Position numbers and translations under genes: made by a program
Notes under the pieces: model-generated
The model's input: only the letters and a program-made list of their open reading frames with translations
What the model was told of the DNA's origin: nothing
The model's database searches: none
Assembly: GCF_000430645.1 (NCBI RefSeq)
Contig: NZ_KE387185.1
Coordinates: 1 to 64,000 of the forward strand
Source of the DNA: Aquimarina latercula DSM 2041
GTDB lineage: Bacteria; Bacteroidota; Bacteroidia; Flavobacteriales; Flavobacteriaceae
DNA length: 64,000 nucleotides
Direction: 5' to 3'
Shown here: positions 46,420 through 56,952 of the stretch, piece by piece
Layout of the letters: each line of letters opens with the position of its first letter
How positions within the stretch are numbered: position 1 is the first letter of the stretch

Positions 46420-47142
46420 ATGAAAAACATCACATTTGTTTTATTTATAGCGCTTAGCGTCGCGCTCACGGGATATATTCCAATTCATAAGTCAAGTATC
46501 CAGAATAAATTTTTAAGTCATGAAATAGACCTAAAACATCAGTGTTTAAAATTTTATTGGAAAGATAAGTATGGAAAAAACTTCAAGAATTTTCAAAACC
46601 TTAAAACTGAATTGCACAAAGATCATAAGGAATTGGTATTTGCCATGAATGGAGGTATGTACAACAAAGATTTATCACCACAAGGATTATACATAGAAAA
46701 CGGAGTGGTAAAATCCAAGATAGACACTCTCAAAAAAGGTTACGGAAACTTCTACCTACAACCAAACGGTATATTTTATATAACCAAGGATAACAAACCT
46801 ATTATTATTCCTACCAATAATATTAAAAAACTTGATCATATCGCTTATGCAACACAGTCTGGCCCAATGTTATTGATTAATGGAAAAATTCATTCTAAAT
46901 TTAATCAAGGCTCTCCTAATGTTCATATTAGAAATGGAGTTGGAATTCTACCAAATGGAAATTTACTTTTTGCAATCTCTAAAGAAAAGGTCAATTTTTA
47001 CGATTTTGCTAGCTATTTTAAAGAGAAAGGATGTAAAAATGCTTTATATCTTGATGGTTTTGTTTCTCGAGCATATTTACCATCTTCCAAATGGGAACAA
47101 TTAGATGGCAACTTTGGTGTAATCATCGCAGAAGTCAAGTAA
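46420..47142 (+). CDS. Phosphodiester glycosidase (NAGPA/DUF2233) family protein
   Basis: 240 residues with an N-terminal hydrophobic export segment. The family motif MNGGMYNKDLSPQGLYIENG lies near residue 75, and LYLDGFVSRAYLPS near the C-terminus. Related to the human uncovering enzyme domain; in bacteria often linked to exopolysaccharide. A periplasmic or surface role is likely, substrate unknown. Confidence 0.85.
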   Translation: MKNITFVLFIALSVALTGYIPIHKSSIQNKFLSHEIDLKHQCLKFYWKDKYGKNFKNFQNLKTELHKDHKELVFAMNGGMYNKDLSPQGLYIENGVVKSKIDTLKKGYGNFYLQPNGIFYITKDNKPIIIPTNNIKKLDHIAYATQSGPMLLINGKIHSKFNQGSPNVHIRNGVGILPNGNLLFAISKEKVNFYDFASYFKEKGCKNALYLDGFVSRAYLPSSKWEQLDGNFGVIIAEVK

Positions 47143-47704
47143 TTAAAAATAAAAAACCTGTTAAACATTATAGGCTAACAGGTCATTCATCGCGACTTGG
47201 GGAGGTTGCGATTAATTAACAACAAAAAATCACATAACAAAAATTATCTTTTTTGTTAAAACAAAAATACTTTCTTTGCTAAATACATACAGTTAGAAAT
47301 CAATTCGATTGTAGGTTTAACTGATTTCTGTAAACGATTTATACGCTTTTTCATAATAGGGCAATGTGTGAGGGTTAAAACTTAATTAAAATTTTAAAAG
47401 AGAACAATAATAAAACTGTACTTCTTTATAGGGAATGCTAATATGCAAATTATTTTTCAAAATAACGTTTAAATGCCATTAAAATCGATAAAAAACACAA
47501 AATTTTAACATTTGTTAAGGATTTAATAGAATTTACAGGTTAAAGCAAAGGTTTAGGTAAGTAAAAACAACAGTCTTAAAGTAGGTTTATTCTTACAAAT
47601 TAACTGTTTTATAACCTTTTTTACACATAACGTATTATTATTTGATTTATTATTCGTTCGTAATTATTTAATAAGCGTTTAGAATTATATAGTATCTGAT
47701 TAAA
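47143..47704. other. Long intergenic region with a possible minus-strand small RNA
   Basis: 562 bp with no supported protein gene. It contains the minus-strand terminator above, and next to it a hairpin (about 47189-47193 with 47208-47212, extended by three more pairs past a mismatch) whose 14-nt loop reads CCTCCCC on the minus strand. A 32-codon minus-strand frame (47256-47354, MKKRINRLQKSVKPTIELIS start) has no clear ribosome site. The region may be the 3' UTR of the CoA-transferase operon or a small RNA. Confidence 0.45.
47151..47183 (-). terminator. Minus-strand hairpin terminator
   Basis: Stem ACCTGTTA (47156-47163) with TAACAGGT (47176-47183), then T6 on the minus strand (plus A-run 47151-47156). 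It has no T-run on the plus strand, so it should end a minus-strand RNA coming from the 47.2-47.7 kb gap. Confidence 0.65.
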
Positions 47705-48361
47705 TCAATCCAAAATCATTTCTGGCACATTTCCTTCAATTATTAGGCTCCCCTCTGTTGCATTTTGTATGTCTTCGACACTAACACCAGGAGCTCGTTC
47801 TAACAATTTAAACCCCTTATCTGTCACTTCTAAAACTGCCATATTGGTCACTATTTTTTTTACACAACTTACTCCTGTTAAAGGCAACGAACATTTTTTA
47901 AGTAACTTAGAAGCTCCTGCCCTATTCGTATGCATCATTGCCACTATAATATTCTCTGCACTAGCCACTAAATCCATTGCTCCACCCATTCCTTTGACCA
48001 TTTTGCCAGGGATTTTCCAATTTGCAATGTCTCCATTCTCAGCAACTTCCATAGCTCCTAAAATAGTTAAATCAACATGCTGTCCCCGTATCATATTGAA
48101 ACTTGTAGCAGAATCAAAAAAAGAAGCTCCTGGCATTGTCGTAATAGTCTGTTTACCAGCATTTATAATATCTGCATCCTCTTCTCCTTCAAATGGGAAT
48201 GGCCCCATTCCCAAAACTCCATTTTCACTCTGAAACTCCACTTCTATACCTTCTGGTATGTAATTAGCTACTAACGTAGGAATTCCAATTCCAAGATTTA
48301 CAAAATACCCATCTTCCAACTCCTTAGCGATACGTTTTGCTATTCCATTTTTATCTAGCAT
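47705..48361 (-). CDS. scoB: 3-oxoacid CoA-transferase subunit B
   Basis: 218 residues of the class I CoA-transferase beta subunit. The catalytic Glu sits in FQSENGVLGMGP, and GGAMDLVASA is the conserved mid segment. With subunit A it moves CoA between succinyl-CoA and a 3-oxoacid such as acetoacetate. It lies 55 bp after subunit A on the same strand. Confidence 0.93.
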   Translation of the reverse strand: MLDKNGIAKRIAKELEDGYFVNLGIGIPTLVANYIPEGIEVEFQSENGVLGMGPFPFEGEEDADIINAGKQTITTMPGASFFDSATSFNMIRGQHVDLTILGAMEVAENGDIANWKIPGKMVKGMGGAMDLVASAENIIVAMMHTNRAGASKLLKKCSLPLTGVSCVKKIVTNMAVLEVTDKGFKLLERAPGVSVEDIQNATEGSLIIEGNVPEMILD

Positions 48362-48416
48362 AATATATTTTATTATAATATTTATTTGAAATGTATATAA
48401 TTTAATAAGGAAAAAC

Positions 48417-49115
48417 TTACCTCTTACGCACTGTACGTTGTTCTATTCTCTTCTCATAATTATCTCCTTGGAATATTTTTTGAACAAAAATTCCTGGTAT
48501 ATGAACCTGATCAGGATCAAGACTTCCTACCGGAACCAATTCCTCCACCTCGGCAACAGTAATTTTCGCAGCACCACACATACAAGGATTAAAATTCCTG
48601 GCAGTTCCCTTAAAAATAAGATTACCTGCTTCATCGCCTTTCCAAGCTTTTACAAAAGCGAAATCTGCTTCAAAAGCTTTTTCAAGTATATACATTTTAC
48701 CATTAAACTCTCTGGTTTCCTTTCCCTCTGCTACTTCTGTTCCATAACCAGCAGGTGTATAGAATGCAGGAAAACCTCCTTGCGCAGCTCTACATCTTTC
48801 TGCTAATGTACCTTGCGGAATAAGTTCTACTTCTAACTCTCCACTTAACATCTGGCGTTCGAATTCTTCATTTTCTCCAACATAAGAAGAAACCATTTTT
48901 CTTATTTGTTTTTGCTGTAACAAAAGTCCTAAACCAAAATCATCAACACCGGCGTTATTAGAAATACAGGTTAATCCTTTAATATTTTTCTTTACCAATT
49001 CTGCAATAGAATTTTCAGGTATTCCACAAAGACCAAAACCTCCTAACATAAAGGTCATATTATCTTTTACTCCTTCTGTAGCTTCAACAACTCCAGCCAC
49101 TGTTTTACGAATCAT
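48417..49115 (-). CDS. scoA: 3-oxoacid CoA-transferase subunit A
   Basis: 232 residues with the alpha-subunit signature [15 protein letters not shown] (about 24-38) and the later [16 protein letters not shown] segment. Forms the heterodimeric or heterotetrameric enzyme with the gene downstream. Ketone-body or branched-chain degradation is the usual context; no other genes of such a pathway are nearby. Confidence 0.93.
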   Translation of the reverse strand: MIRKTVAGVVEATEGVKDNMTFMLGGFGLCGIPENSIAELVKKNIKGLTCISNNAGVDDFGLGLLLQQKQIRKMVSSYVGENEEFERQMLSGELEVELIPQGTLAERCRAAQGGFPAFYTPAGYGTEVAEGKETREFNGKMYILEKAFEADFAFVKAWKGDEAGNLIFKGTARNFNPCMCGAAKITVAEVEELVPVGSLDPDQVHIPGIFVQKIFQGDNYEKRIEQRTVRKR

Positions 49116-49215
49116 AGTGTTTAATTTTTAGCAGATTAAAAGTACCAAAAAAAACAGTACTAAAACGTTTGAATACTTATAGTTTTAGAAATAATTTAAT
49201 TTTTTATAAAGGAAA

Positions 49216-51540
49216 TTAAAATTGGAATTCGTCTTGTACCTTATCCCTAGTTTCATAGATTTCACAATCTAACTGTACAGATAAATTTATAGGCTTTACA
49301 AATTCAGACTTAGACACTTGTAAACTTGTATCCTGATAACATTTTTGCATATACAGTGCCCATATTGGAAGTGCCATAGAGGCGCCACTTCCATAAGTTA
49401 TAGATTCAAAATGTATTGATCTACTATCTCCGCCAACCCATACTCCCGTACAAAGATTAGGAACAATTCCCATAAACCATCCATCACTATTATTTTGAGT
49501 AGTTCCAGTTTTACCAGCTATTGGATTTTCAAACTTATAAGGGTGTCCTGTAATAACATTTTTATAAAGATATTGATTCGAAGCATCCGTTCTTAACGAC
49601 CTACCTGATCCAGTTTCTGTAACACCTTCCATCAAATTAAGTGTTATATACGCTGATTCTTTGCTAATAACATCCTTACGTTCAGGAAAATTATCATACA
49701 ACAAGGTTCCGTTTTTATCTTTGATATGAGAAACTATAAACGGTTTTATATATATTCCTTCATTTGCAAATGCACTATACGCACCAACCATTTCGGAAAG
49801 CTTTATATTTTCTGTCCCCAACGCAATAGAAGCTACCGCATTTATTTCTGATTGAATTCCTAGTTTTCTCGTTAAATTAATCACAGTTTCCGGACCAATT
49901 CTATCCATTAATCTTGCAGAAACTGTATTAATTGATTTTGCCAACCCATTTTTGAGTGTTACTGATCCAATATAATTACCGTCTGTATTTGTTGGCGTCC
50001 AATCCTGACCAGATACTCCATGTTTTCCCACGGGTATAGTAATTTTAGCTCTTGGTACTTTATAGCAAGGAGAATACTTTAATTGATCCACTGCTGTAGC
50101 ATATACAAATGGTTTAAAAGTAGAACCAACTTGTCTTGCGCCCTGATCTACGTGATCATACTTAAAATATTTATTATTAATTCCTCCAACCCAAGCTTTT
50201 ACCTCTCCAGTTTGAGGATTCATCGACATTAATCCTGTGTGTAAAAACCTTTTATAATACAAAATAGAATCTCTTGGCGTCATAATAGTATCAATAACAC
50301 CTTTCCAAGAAAATACTTTCATCTTGGTTTCTATATCGAAAGAAGCAAGAATTTCGTCTTCACTTTTGCCATTATCCTTCATTACTTTTCTTCTAGTCGA
50401 ATTTCTAATAGCTCTATTTACAATGTCATCTTTTTGTTCTTTAGAAATCCCTCTAAAAGGAGTCGTACTATTTGTTATTTCTTGTTTATTAAACTCTTTT
50501 TGGAGATTGGTCATATGTTCTTTAACAGCTTGCTCCGCATATTTTTGCATTCTCGAATTTACAGTTACATAAATTTTAAGACCATCCTGATATATATTAT
50601 GATATTCTAGCTTTCCATCTTCATTCTCGCCAATAGGATTATCTTTTATCCAATCCTCCACAAATTCTTTCACTTCTCTCCTAAAATAAGTTGCAGTACC
50701 TTCTGCATATCCTTCTGGCTTGTAATCAAGTTTTATTGACAACTTCTGTAAACTATCTTTTTGTTTATTTGTCAAATATCCATATTTGGCCATTTGGCTT
50801 AACACTATATTTCTTCTATCAATAGCATTCTCTAATCTTGTTCTTGGATTATATATGGTCGCACTTTTAAGCATACCTATTAATACGGCTGCTTCCTCTA
50901 TTTTAATGTTTTTAAGTTCTTTATTAAAATAAATTCTAGAAGCAGATCCAATACCTATTGCTTGTCTAGCAAAATCATATTTATTTAGATACATTACAAT
51001 AATTTCGTTCTTGGTATACTGTTGCTCTAAACGTGCCGCTATTACCCACTCTCTGATCTTTTGAGTGTACTTATCTATATTTTTTGATCTAAGACCAATG
51101 AAAAGTAACCTTGCTAATTGCTGCGTAATTGTACTTGCTCCTCCCTTACTTCCTAAAGATGCAAAAGCTCTAAATGTCCCTCTTGGATCAACACCAGAAT
51201 GTTCATAAAAACGGACATCTTCTGTAGCAATTAATGCATCAACTAAATGCTTTGGTAAATCATCATACTTTATTGGATTTCTATTTTCGTTGGGCTTAAA
51301 AATAGTTCCTAATTGAACACCATCAGAAGAAATAATCTGAGAAGCAAGATCATTTCTAGGATTCTCTAAATCCTCAAAAGTCGGCATCTCTCCTAAAACA
51401 CCCCAACTAGCCAAAAGAAACAAAAAAGGGACAGTAATAACTGCTACAATAAAGCTAACCCAGAAATATTTAATATACCTCCGTTTATCCGAAAACGATA
51501 TTTTTTTACTTGTAGTTATTTTAGAATAAGATTTCTCCAT
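49216..51540 (-). CDS. Class A penicillin-binding protein (PBP1A family), copy 2
   Basis: 774 residues. One N-terminal transmembrane helix (about 30-50), a GT51 glycosyltransferase domain with catalytic Glu in ATEDVRFYEHSGVD and GGASTITQQLARL, then the transpeptidase with GSTFKPF (SxxK), SIN and KTGTTQ. Polymerises and cross-links peptidoglycan in the periplasm. It is a tandem paralogue of the gene just upstream (24-bp gap); the two align over their whole length. Confidence 0.93.
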   Translation of the reverse strand: MEKSYSKITTSKKISFSDKRRYIKYFWVSFIVAVITVPFLFLLASWGVLGEMPTFEDLENPRNDLASQIISSDGVQLGTIFKPNENRNPIKYDDLPKHLVDALIATEDVRFYEHSGVDPRGTFRAFASLGSKGGASTITQQLARLLFIGLRSKNIDKYTQKIREWVIAARLEQQYTKNEIIVMYLNKYDFARQAIGIGSASRIYFNKELKNIKIEEAAVLIGMLKSATIYNPRTRLENAIDRRNIVLSQMAKYGYLTNKQKDSLQKLSIKLDYKPEGYAEGTATYFRREVKEFVEDWIKDNPIGENEDGKLEYHNIYQDGLKIYVTVNSRMQKYAEQAVKEHMTNLQKEFNKQEITNSTTPFRGISKEQKDDIVNRAIRNSTRRKVMKDNGKSEDEILASFDIETKMKVFSWKGVIDTIMTPRDSILYYKRFLHTGLMSMNPQTGEVKAWVGGINNKYFKYDHVDQGARQVGSTFKPFVYATAVDQLKYSPCYKVPRAKITIPVGKHGVSGQDWTPTNTDGNYIGSVTLKNGLAKSINTVSARLMDRIGPETVINLTRKLGIQSEINAVASIALGTENIKLSEMVGAYSAFANEGIYIKPFIVSHIKDKNGTLLYDNFPERKDVISKESAYITLNLMEGVTETGSGRSLRTDASNQYLYKNVITGHPYKFENPIAGKTGTTQNNSDGWFMGIVPNLCTGVWVGGDSRSIHFESITYGSGASMALPIWALYMQKCYQDTSLQVSKSEFVKPINLSVQLDCEIYETRDKVQDEFQF

Positions 51541-51564
51541 TTTATAACTAATGGATTTATTTAC

Positions 51565-53895
51565 CTAAAGACCAAACTCATCTTCTATTGGATCTTCTAT
51601 TTTAATGTTTTTCTTAAACTCCTTACAATCTACCTCTATTGTTAAATTTTCTGGCTTTTTAAACGCTGCTTTCGATACTTTAAGCGTTTTGTCTTCATAA
51701 CACTTCCTCATATATAAAGCCCAAATTGGCAATGCCATTGTAGCTCCTTGACCATATCTTGTAGAATTAAAATGTGTAGCACGATCATCTGCACCAACCC
51801 AAACACCGGTACATAAATTAGGAACTATACCCATAAACCAACCATCACTTTGATTCTGCGTTGTACCAGTTTTACCTGCAATTGGATTTGTAAATTGATA
51901 AGGATATCCTGTTACCACATTCTTTAAATCATATCTATTGGAAGGTCCTGATCTAAGACGAGCCCCGGATCCTGACTGCGTTACCCCTTCTAATAGATTT
52001 AGTGTTACATAAGCTGCTTCTTTACTAATAACATCTCTCGTTTCTGGCTCAAATTGATATAAAGTGGTTCCATTTTTATCCTCAACACTAGTGATCATAA
52101 CGGGTTTATTATAAATCCCTTCATTAGCAAACGTACCATATGCACCAACCATCTCAGACAATTTAAGATCCACCGAACCTAATGCAATAGAAGCAACTTC
52201 TATAATCTCAGATTCAACACCAGATTTTTTAGCGAGTCTTACGATAGGTTCTGGCCCAATTCGATCCATCAAACGTGCAGAAATTGTATTTACCGATTTT
52301 GCCAAAGCCTCTTTAAGACTAAGATAACCCGTATATTTTGCGTCACTATTTTTTGGTGTCCAATCTTCCATTACACCATGCGATCCTGCAGGAATTGTAA
52401 TCTGTGACATAGGTAATGTATCACAAGGAGATAATTTAAGTTGATCAATTGCCGTAGCATACACAAAAGGTTTAAAAGTAGAACCCACCTGACGTGCTCC
52501 TTGATACACATGATCATACTGGAAGTGTTTTATATCAACACCTCCGACCCAAGCTTTAACCTGCCCAGTTTGAGGTTCCATCGACATCATACCAGATCTT
52601 AGAAAACTCTTATAATACAAAATCGAATCTCTAGGAGTCATAATAGTATCGATATACCCTTTCCAGGAAAATATTTTCATCTCTGTCTTAACATCAAAAG
52701 ATTTTAAAATTTCCTCCTCACTTTTATTCTGGGATAACATTTTCTTTCTCCTAGCCGAACTACGAATAGCTCTTTTTATAATTCCATTTACTTCTTGTTT
52801 AGTAAGATCTCTAAATGGTGCTGTTTTATTCTTAAGTTCTTGCTTATCAAACTCTTTTTGTAAGTTAGACATATGCTCATGAACAGCTTCTTCTGCATAT
52901 TTTTGCATTCTAGAATCAATGGTTACATTAATTCGTAATCCGTCTCTGTAAATATTATAAAATTGCTGGTTTCCTTCTTCATCTTCTCCTTTTGGATTCT
53001 TTTTAACCCAGTTACCCATCCAACTTCTTACATACTCTCTAAAATAAGTAGCAATTCCATCAGAATGCCCTTCTGGAGCATAATCTAAATTTAAAGGTAA
53101 TTGCTGTAAACTATCTTTTTCTTTAGTAGTTATATATTCATATTTTGCCATCTGAGACAAAACAACATCTCTCCTATTTTTCACTAACTCTGGCCTTCTT
53201 AAAGGGTTAAAGAGCGAAGAATTCTTAAGCATACCGACTAATACAGCAGCTTCTTCTTTTTTTAGCTCCTTTGGAGTTTTATTAAAATAAATTCGTGAAG
53301 CAGAACTAACTCCAATTGCTTGATTTAAGAAATCATACTTATTAAGATACATAGCCATGATCTCATCTTTAGTATACTGTCTTTCTAATCTTGCAGCAAT
53401 TACCCATTCCTTAATTTTCTGGGTATACCGTTGCCAACCTTTGGATCTAGTACCTGTAAAAAGCAATTTTGCCAATTGCTGGGTAATTGTACTTGCACCA
53501 CCTTTTTTACCTAGGAAGGCAAAAGCTCGAATGGTTCCTCTAGCATCAATTCCTGAATGATCATAATATCTAACATCCTCAGTCGCCACTAGTGCATCCA
53601 CCAGATTAATGGATAAATCCTCGAAACTTACTGGTGTTCTATTTTCCTTAAAAAAAGTTCCTATTTGTTTTCCATCAGATGAAATAATCTGCGTTGCTAA
53701 ATCATTTTGTGGATTTTCTAAATCATCAAAACCAGGCATCTCTCCAAAATACCCCCAACTTGCAAACAAGAAAATTAGGATTACTAAAAATATTCCTGAA
53801 GCAAAAGTGATCCAAAACCACTTAATATATTTAAGTACACTAATTTCTGGGGTTTTTGACTTTTTCCTAGTCGCTTTGGGTGTTGCTTTAGCCAT
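51565..53895 (-). CDS. Class A penicillin-binding protein (PBP1A family), copy 1
   Basis: About 776 residues. A Lys/Thr-rich cytoplasmic N-terminus (MAKATPKATRKKSKTPEI) precedes one transmembrane helix. GT51 motifs (ATEDVRYYDHSGID, KGGASTITQQL) and transpeptidase motifs (GSTFKPF, SVN, KTGTTQ) are intact. The ATG at 53895, 1 bp after the gldH stop, is chosen over an upstream TTG at 53916. Follows gldH and precedes its paralogue. Confidence 0.93.
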   Translation of the reverse strand: MAKATPKATRKKSKTPEISVLKYIKWFWITFASGIFLVILIFLFASWGYFGEMPGFDDLENPQNDLATQIISSDGKQIGTFFKENRTPVSFEDLSINLVDALVATEDVRYYDHSGIDARGTIRAFAFLGKKGGASTITQQLAKLLFTGTRSKGWQRYTQKIKEWVIAARLERQYTKDEIMAMYLNKYDFLNQAIGVSSASRIYFNKTPKELKKEEAAVLVGMLKNSSLFNPLRRPELVKNRRDVVLSQMAKYEYITTKEKDSLQQLPLNLDYAPEGHSDGIATYFREYVRSWMGNWVKKNPKGEDEEGNQQFYNIYRDGLRINVTIDSRMQKYAEEAVHEHMSNLQKEFDKQELKNKTAPFRDLTKQEVNGIIKRAIRSSARRKKMLSQNKSEEEILKSFDVKTEMKIFSWKGYIDTIMTPRDSILYYKSFLRSGMMSMEPQTGQVKAWVGGVDIKHFQYDHVYQGARQVGSTFKPFVYATAIDQLKLSPCDTLPMSQITIPAGSHGVMEDWTPKNSDAKYTGYLSLKEALAKSVNTISARLMDRIGPEPIVRLAKKSGVESEIIEVASIALGSVDLKLSEMVGAYGTFANEGIYNKPVMITSVEDKNGTTLYQFEPETRDVISKEAAYVTLNLLEGVTQSGSGARLRSGPSNRYDLKNVVTGYPYQFTNPIAGKTGTTQNQSDGWFMGIVPNLCTGVWVGADDRATHFNSTRYGQGATMALPIWALYMRKCYEDKTLKVSKAAFKKPENLTIEVDCKEFKKNIKIEDPIEDEFGL

Positions 53896-53896
53896 T

Positions 53897-54391
53897 TTAT
53901 TTAGGATTTTGTGCAAATTCGATTCTAAAACCTATATCTGTAATTCCTTCAAGAGAACTTATACCATACGTCTCTCCATTTTTTCTCATTGCGTGTTGCA
54001 AAGTAATTTTATAAATTCCTTTTTCATTGAAATTTACATTCTCTTTATACCACAACTTACTTTCTTTTACATCGGAAAAACCAGTTCCAAGCCATTCTCC
54101 ATTAGATGCTGCCATATCATATTCTAAAGTATCTGCAACTATTTTTCCATTAGGAAACTCCATCTCACTAATCAAAAAGATATTACTATATCTATAGTCA
54201 TTTGTATTCCTAAGATTAATAAACAAATCATACGATTGTAATGAATCTAATACCGGTAAATCAAATGTGATTTTTTCATCTTTTTCCCAAGAACTCGATA
54301 CGGTTTTATATTCATCAAAAACACGGGTGTCGTCACAAGAAGACAACACTATAAAAAGAAAAACCAAAGTTAAGAATCTAAGATTTATCAT
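53897..54391 (-). CDS. gldH: Gliding motility lipoprotein GldH
   Basis: About 164 residues. Start taken at the ATG 54391, which opens a signal peptide with lipobox FIVLSSC (Cys19); an upstream in-frame start would precede the signal by 22 residues. Typical GldH features follow: DDTRVFDEY, NTNDYRYSNIFLI and the end GIGFRIEFA-like. GldH is needed for gliding in Flavobacterium. Overlaps the end of ricT by 14 bp, an order usual in Flavobacteria. Confidence 0.88.
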   Translation of the reverse strand: MINLRFLTLVFLFIVLSSCDDTRVFDEYKTVSSSWEKDEKITFDLPVLDSLQSYDLFINLRNTNDYRYSNIFLISEMEFPNGKIVADTLEYDMAASNGEWLGTGFSDVKESKLWYKENVNFNEKGIYKITLQHAMRKNGETYGISSLEGITDIGFRIEFAQNPK

Positions 54392-55679
54392 TATTCTTGC
54401 GTTGCTGTGGTTTACGTTTCCTATTATTACGTTGGTTATTTTTTTTCCTATTCGCATTTTTGCTTTCAGGAGTATTTGTATTAGTTTTTGATTTTGATTT
54501 TGATTTTTGAGAAGTAGATTTATTCTTTTCTACTACAACCTTGTTTTTATTTCTGTTTCGGTTTTTATTTCTCCTTCTACTTCTTTTTGGTTGATCAAAA
54601 CGTGTTAAACTATCTTGTCCTACAACGTTCTCAAAATCCACTTTAGTATCTTCAATTAATTCTGAAGCAAATTCTTCAAGGCTTGCAACCTTCTCTTTCT
54701 TTTTATTAGCGTCAATGATTTCATTTGCGTGATCAGCAGAGATTTTATGCCAATTCATCCATTCTCCTTCATAGGCATACCATAAATAGCCTTTGAATAT
54801 ATCAATTTTCTGACATACTGCAGTACCCTTTTCTGTTTGTAATTTTATCTCTGTTTTAGGAAATTCATTTAAAGCATCTATATAAGCGTCTAATTCATAA
54901 TTAAGACAGCACTTTAATTTACCACATTGACCAGCTAATTTTTGCGGATTTAGGGATAATTGCTGGTAACGCGCAGCACTTGTATTTACAGATCTAAAAT
55001 CAGTAAGCCAAGTAGAACAACATAATTCACGTCCACAAGAACCTATACCACCCAATCGTGCAGCCTCTTGTCTAAAACCTATTTGACGCATCTCGATCCT
55101 AGTACTAAACTCTTGGGCGAATTCTTTAATTAATTGCCTAAAATCCACACGTTCCTCTGCAGTGTAATAAAAAGTACATTTAGAACCATCTCCCTGAAAC
55201 TCAATATCCGAAATCTTCATTTGGAGTTTTAGACGAATTGCAATTTCTCTTGATCTTACTTGTATAGCTTGTTCTCGATCTCTAGCCTTTTGCCATATAT
55301 CGATATCTTTCTGAGATGCTTTTCGATATATTTTTTTAACATCTTCACTATCGATATCTACTTTTTTCTTCTTCATTTGAATACGTACCAACTCTCCAGT
55401 AAGTGTAACAATACCTACATCATGTCCGGGAGAAGCCTCTGTAGCAACAATATCCCCAATACTCAAAGAAAGATTTTCTGTGTTCTTGAAAAAACTTTTT
55501 CTTCCGTTTTTAAAACGAACTTCTACACAATGAAAAGGTGCTACACCACCTGGCAGTGACATATTAGATAACCAATCAAAAACAGTTAACTTATTGCAAC
55601 CATCTGTACCACATGTACCATTATTCTTACATCCTTTTGGTTGTCCGTCTTTCCCGGAGGAACAACTACTACACCCCAT
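54378..55679 (-). CDS. ricT: PSP1/RicT family protein
   Basis: 433 residues. A Cys-rich N-terminus (MGCSSCSSGKDGQ, then CGTDGC) and a PSP1 domain with CGRELCCSTWL and CGKLKCCLNYE, the Fe-S-linked Cys of the Ric complex. The last 100 residues are a Lys/Arg/Asn-rich, low-complexity tail likely to bind nucleic acid. In Bacillus RicT acts in RNA processing and regulation; its role here is unknown. Confidence 0.88.
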   Translation of the reverse strand: MGCSSCSSGKDGQPKGCKNNGTCGTDGCNKLTVFDWLSNMSLPGGVAPFHCVEVRFKNGRKSFFKNTENLSLSIGDIVATEASPGHDVGIVTLTGELVRIQMKKKKVDIDSEDVKKIYRKASQKDIDIWQKARDREQAIQVRSREIAIRLKLQMKISDIEFQGDGSKCTFYYTAEERVDFRQLIKEFAQEFSTRIEMRQIGFRQEAARLGGIGSCGRELCCSTWLTDFRSVNTSAARYQQLSLNPQKLAGQCGKLKCCLNYELDAYIDALNEFPKTEIKLQTEKGTAVCQKIDIFKGYLWYAYEGEWMNWHKISADHANEIIDANKKKEKVASLEEFASELIEDTKVDFENVVGQDSLTRFDQPKRSRRRNKNRNRNKNKVVVEKNKSTSQKSKSKSKTNTNTPESKNANRKKNNQRNNRKRKPQQRKNNDKS

Positions 55680-55825
55680 ATTCTCTTGCTATATTGAAAT
55701 TTGTCTATGACTAGTCATAACAAATATGATTCTTACTCAGATCAGATGCTCAATACATCCGACATCTTAATCGATAAAGATACTATGATTTCTGTTAAAA
55801 CCATAGTATCTAAATCATTTTAGTA

Positions 55826-56857
55826 TTATTGCTTATATTTCAGTACTTCTGAACGCCCTTTTTTAAAGATCTTATTGCTATTGCCTTTACCCTTTCTTAA
55901 AGCTTTCTGTTCTTCATATGGTAAACTATTTATTTCTTGACATTCTGTAGAACAACAACTATCCATTTTGGATGCACATTCCTCACACTGGATGAACAAT
56001 AAATGGCACGCCTCATTTTCACAATTAACGTGGGTATCACAAGGTTTTCCGCACTGATGACAATTAGAAATAACATCCTCAGAAATTCGTTCGGATCTTC
56101 GGTGATCAAACACAAAATTCTTGCCTAGATATTTATTTTCTAATCCTTTTTCTTCTACTTGTCTGGCATACTCTATAATCCCACCTTCTAACTGGAATAC
56201 GTTTTTAAAACCTTTATGCTTATAATATGCACTAGCTTTCTCGCATCTAATCCCGCCAGTACAATACATTACCAATTTTTTATCTTCTTTATGATTTTTT
56301 AAATCTTCTTCAATTATATCTAAAGAATCTCTAAATGTATCTACATCTGGAGTTATTGCTCCTTTAAAATGTCCTATTTCACTTTCATAATGATTACGCA
56401 TATCAACTAAGACCGTATCAGGATCTTCAATCAACTGATTAAACTTGTCTGCATCTACATGAACTCCTTTATTAGTAACATCAAAAGTTTCATCATTTAA
56501 ACCATCTGCCACAATTTTTTTACGAATCTTTACTTTCAATTTTAAGAAAGATTTGATATCCTGCTCTCTTGCAATATTCAATCGAACATTTTCTAAGAAA
56601 GAGATACTATCTAAGTGTTTTTTAAAGGCTTCAAAATTTGGAGCAGGAACGGATAACTGACCATTAATTCCTTCTGTAGCGACATAGATTCTTCCTAAAA
56701 CATCTAGTTCATCCCAATGTATAAAAAGGTGATTTCTGAAAATCTCAGTATTTCCGATATGTGCGTATTTATAAAAAGAGAGTGTAAGACGATCAGTACC
56801 TGCCTCATCAATAAGAGCAGCTCTCTCTTTTGCACTTAATTTGTTGTACAGTTGCAT
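55826..56857 (-). CDS. trhO: tRNA uridine(34) hydroxylase TrhO
   Basis: 343 residues. An N-terminal ferredoxin-like domain, then a rhodanese domain (about 140-235) with the active loop MYCTGGIRCEKAS, then a Cys-rich C-terminal part (CHQCGKPC, CEECASKMDSCC) usual in the YceA/TrhO family. Uses oxygen to hydroxylate U34 of tRNAs. Its upstream region contains the structured element at 56953-57188. Confidence 0.92.
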   Translation of the reverse strand: MQLYNKLSAKERAALIDEAGTDRLTLSFYKYAHIGNTEIFRNHLFIHWDELDVLGRIYVATEGINGQLSVPAPNFEAFKKHLDSISFLENVRLNIAREQDIKSFLKLKVKIRKKIVADGLNDETFDVTNKGVHVDADKFNQLIEDPDTVLVDMRNHYESEIGHFKGAITPDVDTFRDSLDIIEEDLKNHKEDKKLVMYCTGGIRCEKASAYYKHKGFKNVFQLEGGIIEYARQVEEKGLENKYLGKNFVFDHRRSERISEDVISNCHQCGKPCDTHVNCENEACHLLFIQCEECASKMDSCCSTECQEINSLPYEEQKALRKGKGNSNKIFKKGRSEVLKYKQ

Positions 56858-56952
56858 GCTATACTAATTTTTTAAGTTAAAAAGAATTTATTTTAATTTC
56901 TGCAAAAGTACAAATCATGGTTTAATATACAAGGATTGTATCGTATAGGAAT

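Noticed and set aside
47256-47354. 32-codon minus-strand frame MKKRINRLQKSV...
   Set aside because: No ribosome binding site or similarity visible; kept only as part of the small-RNA finding.
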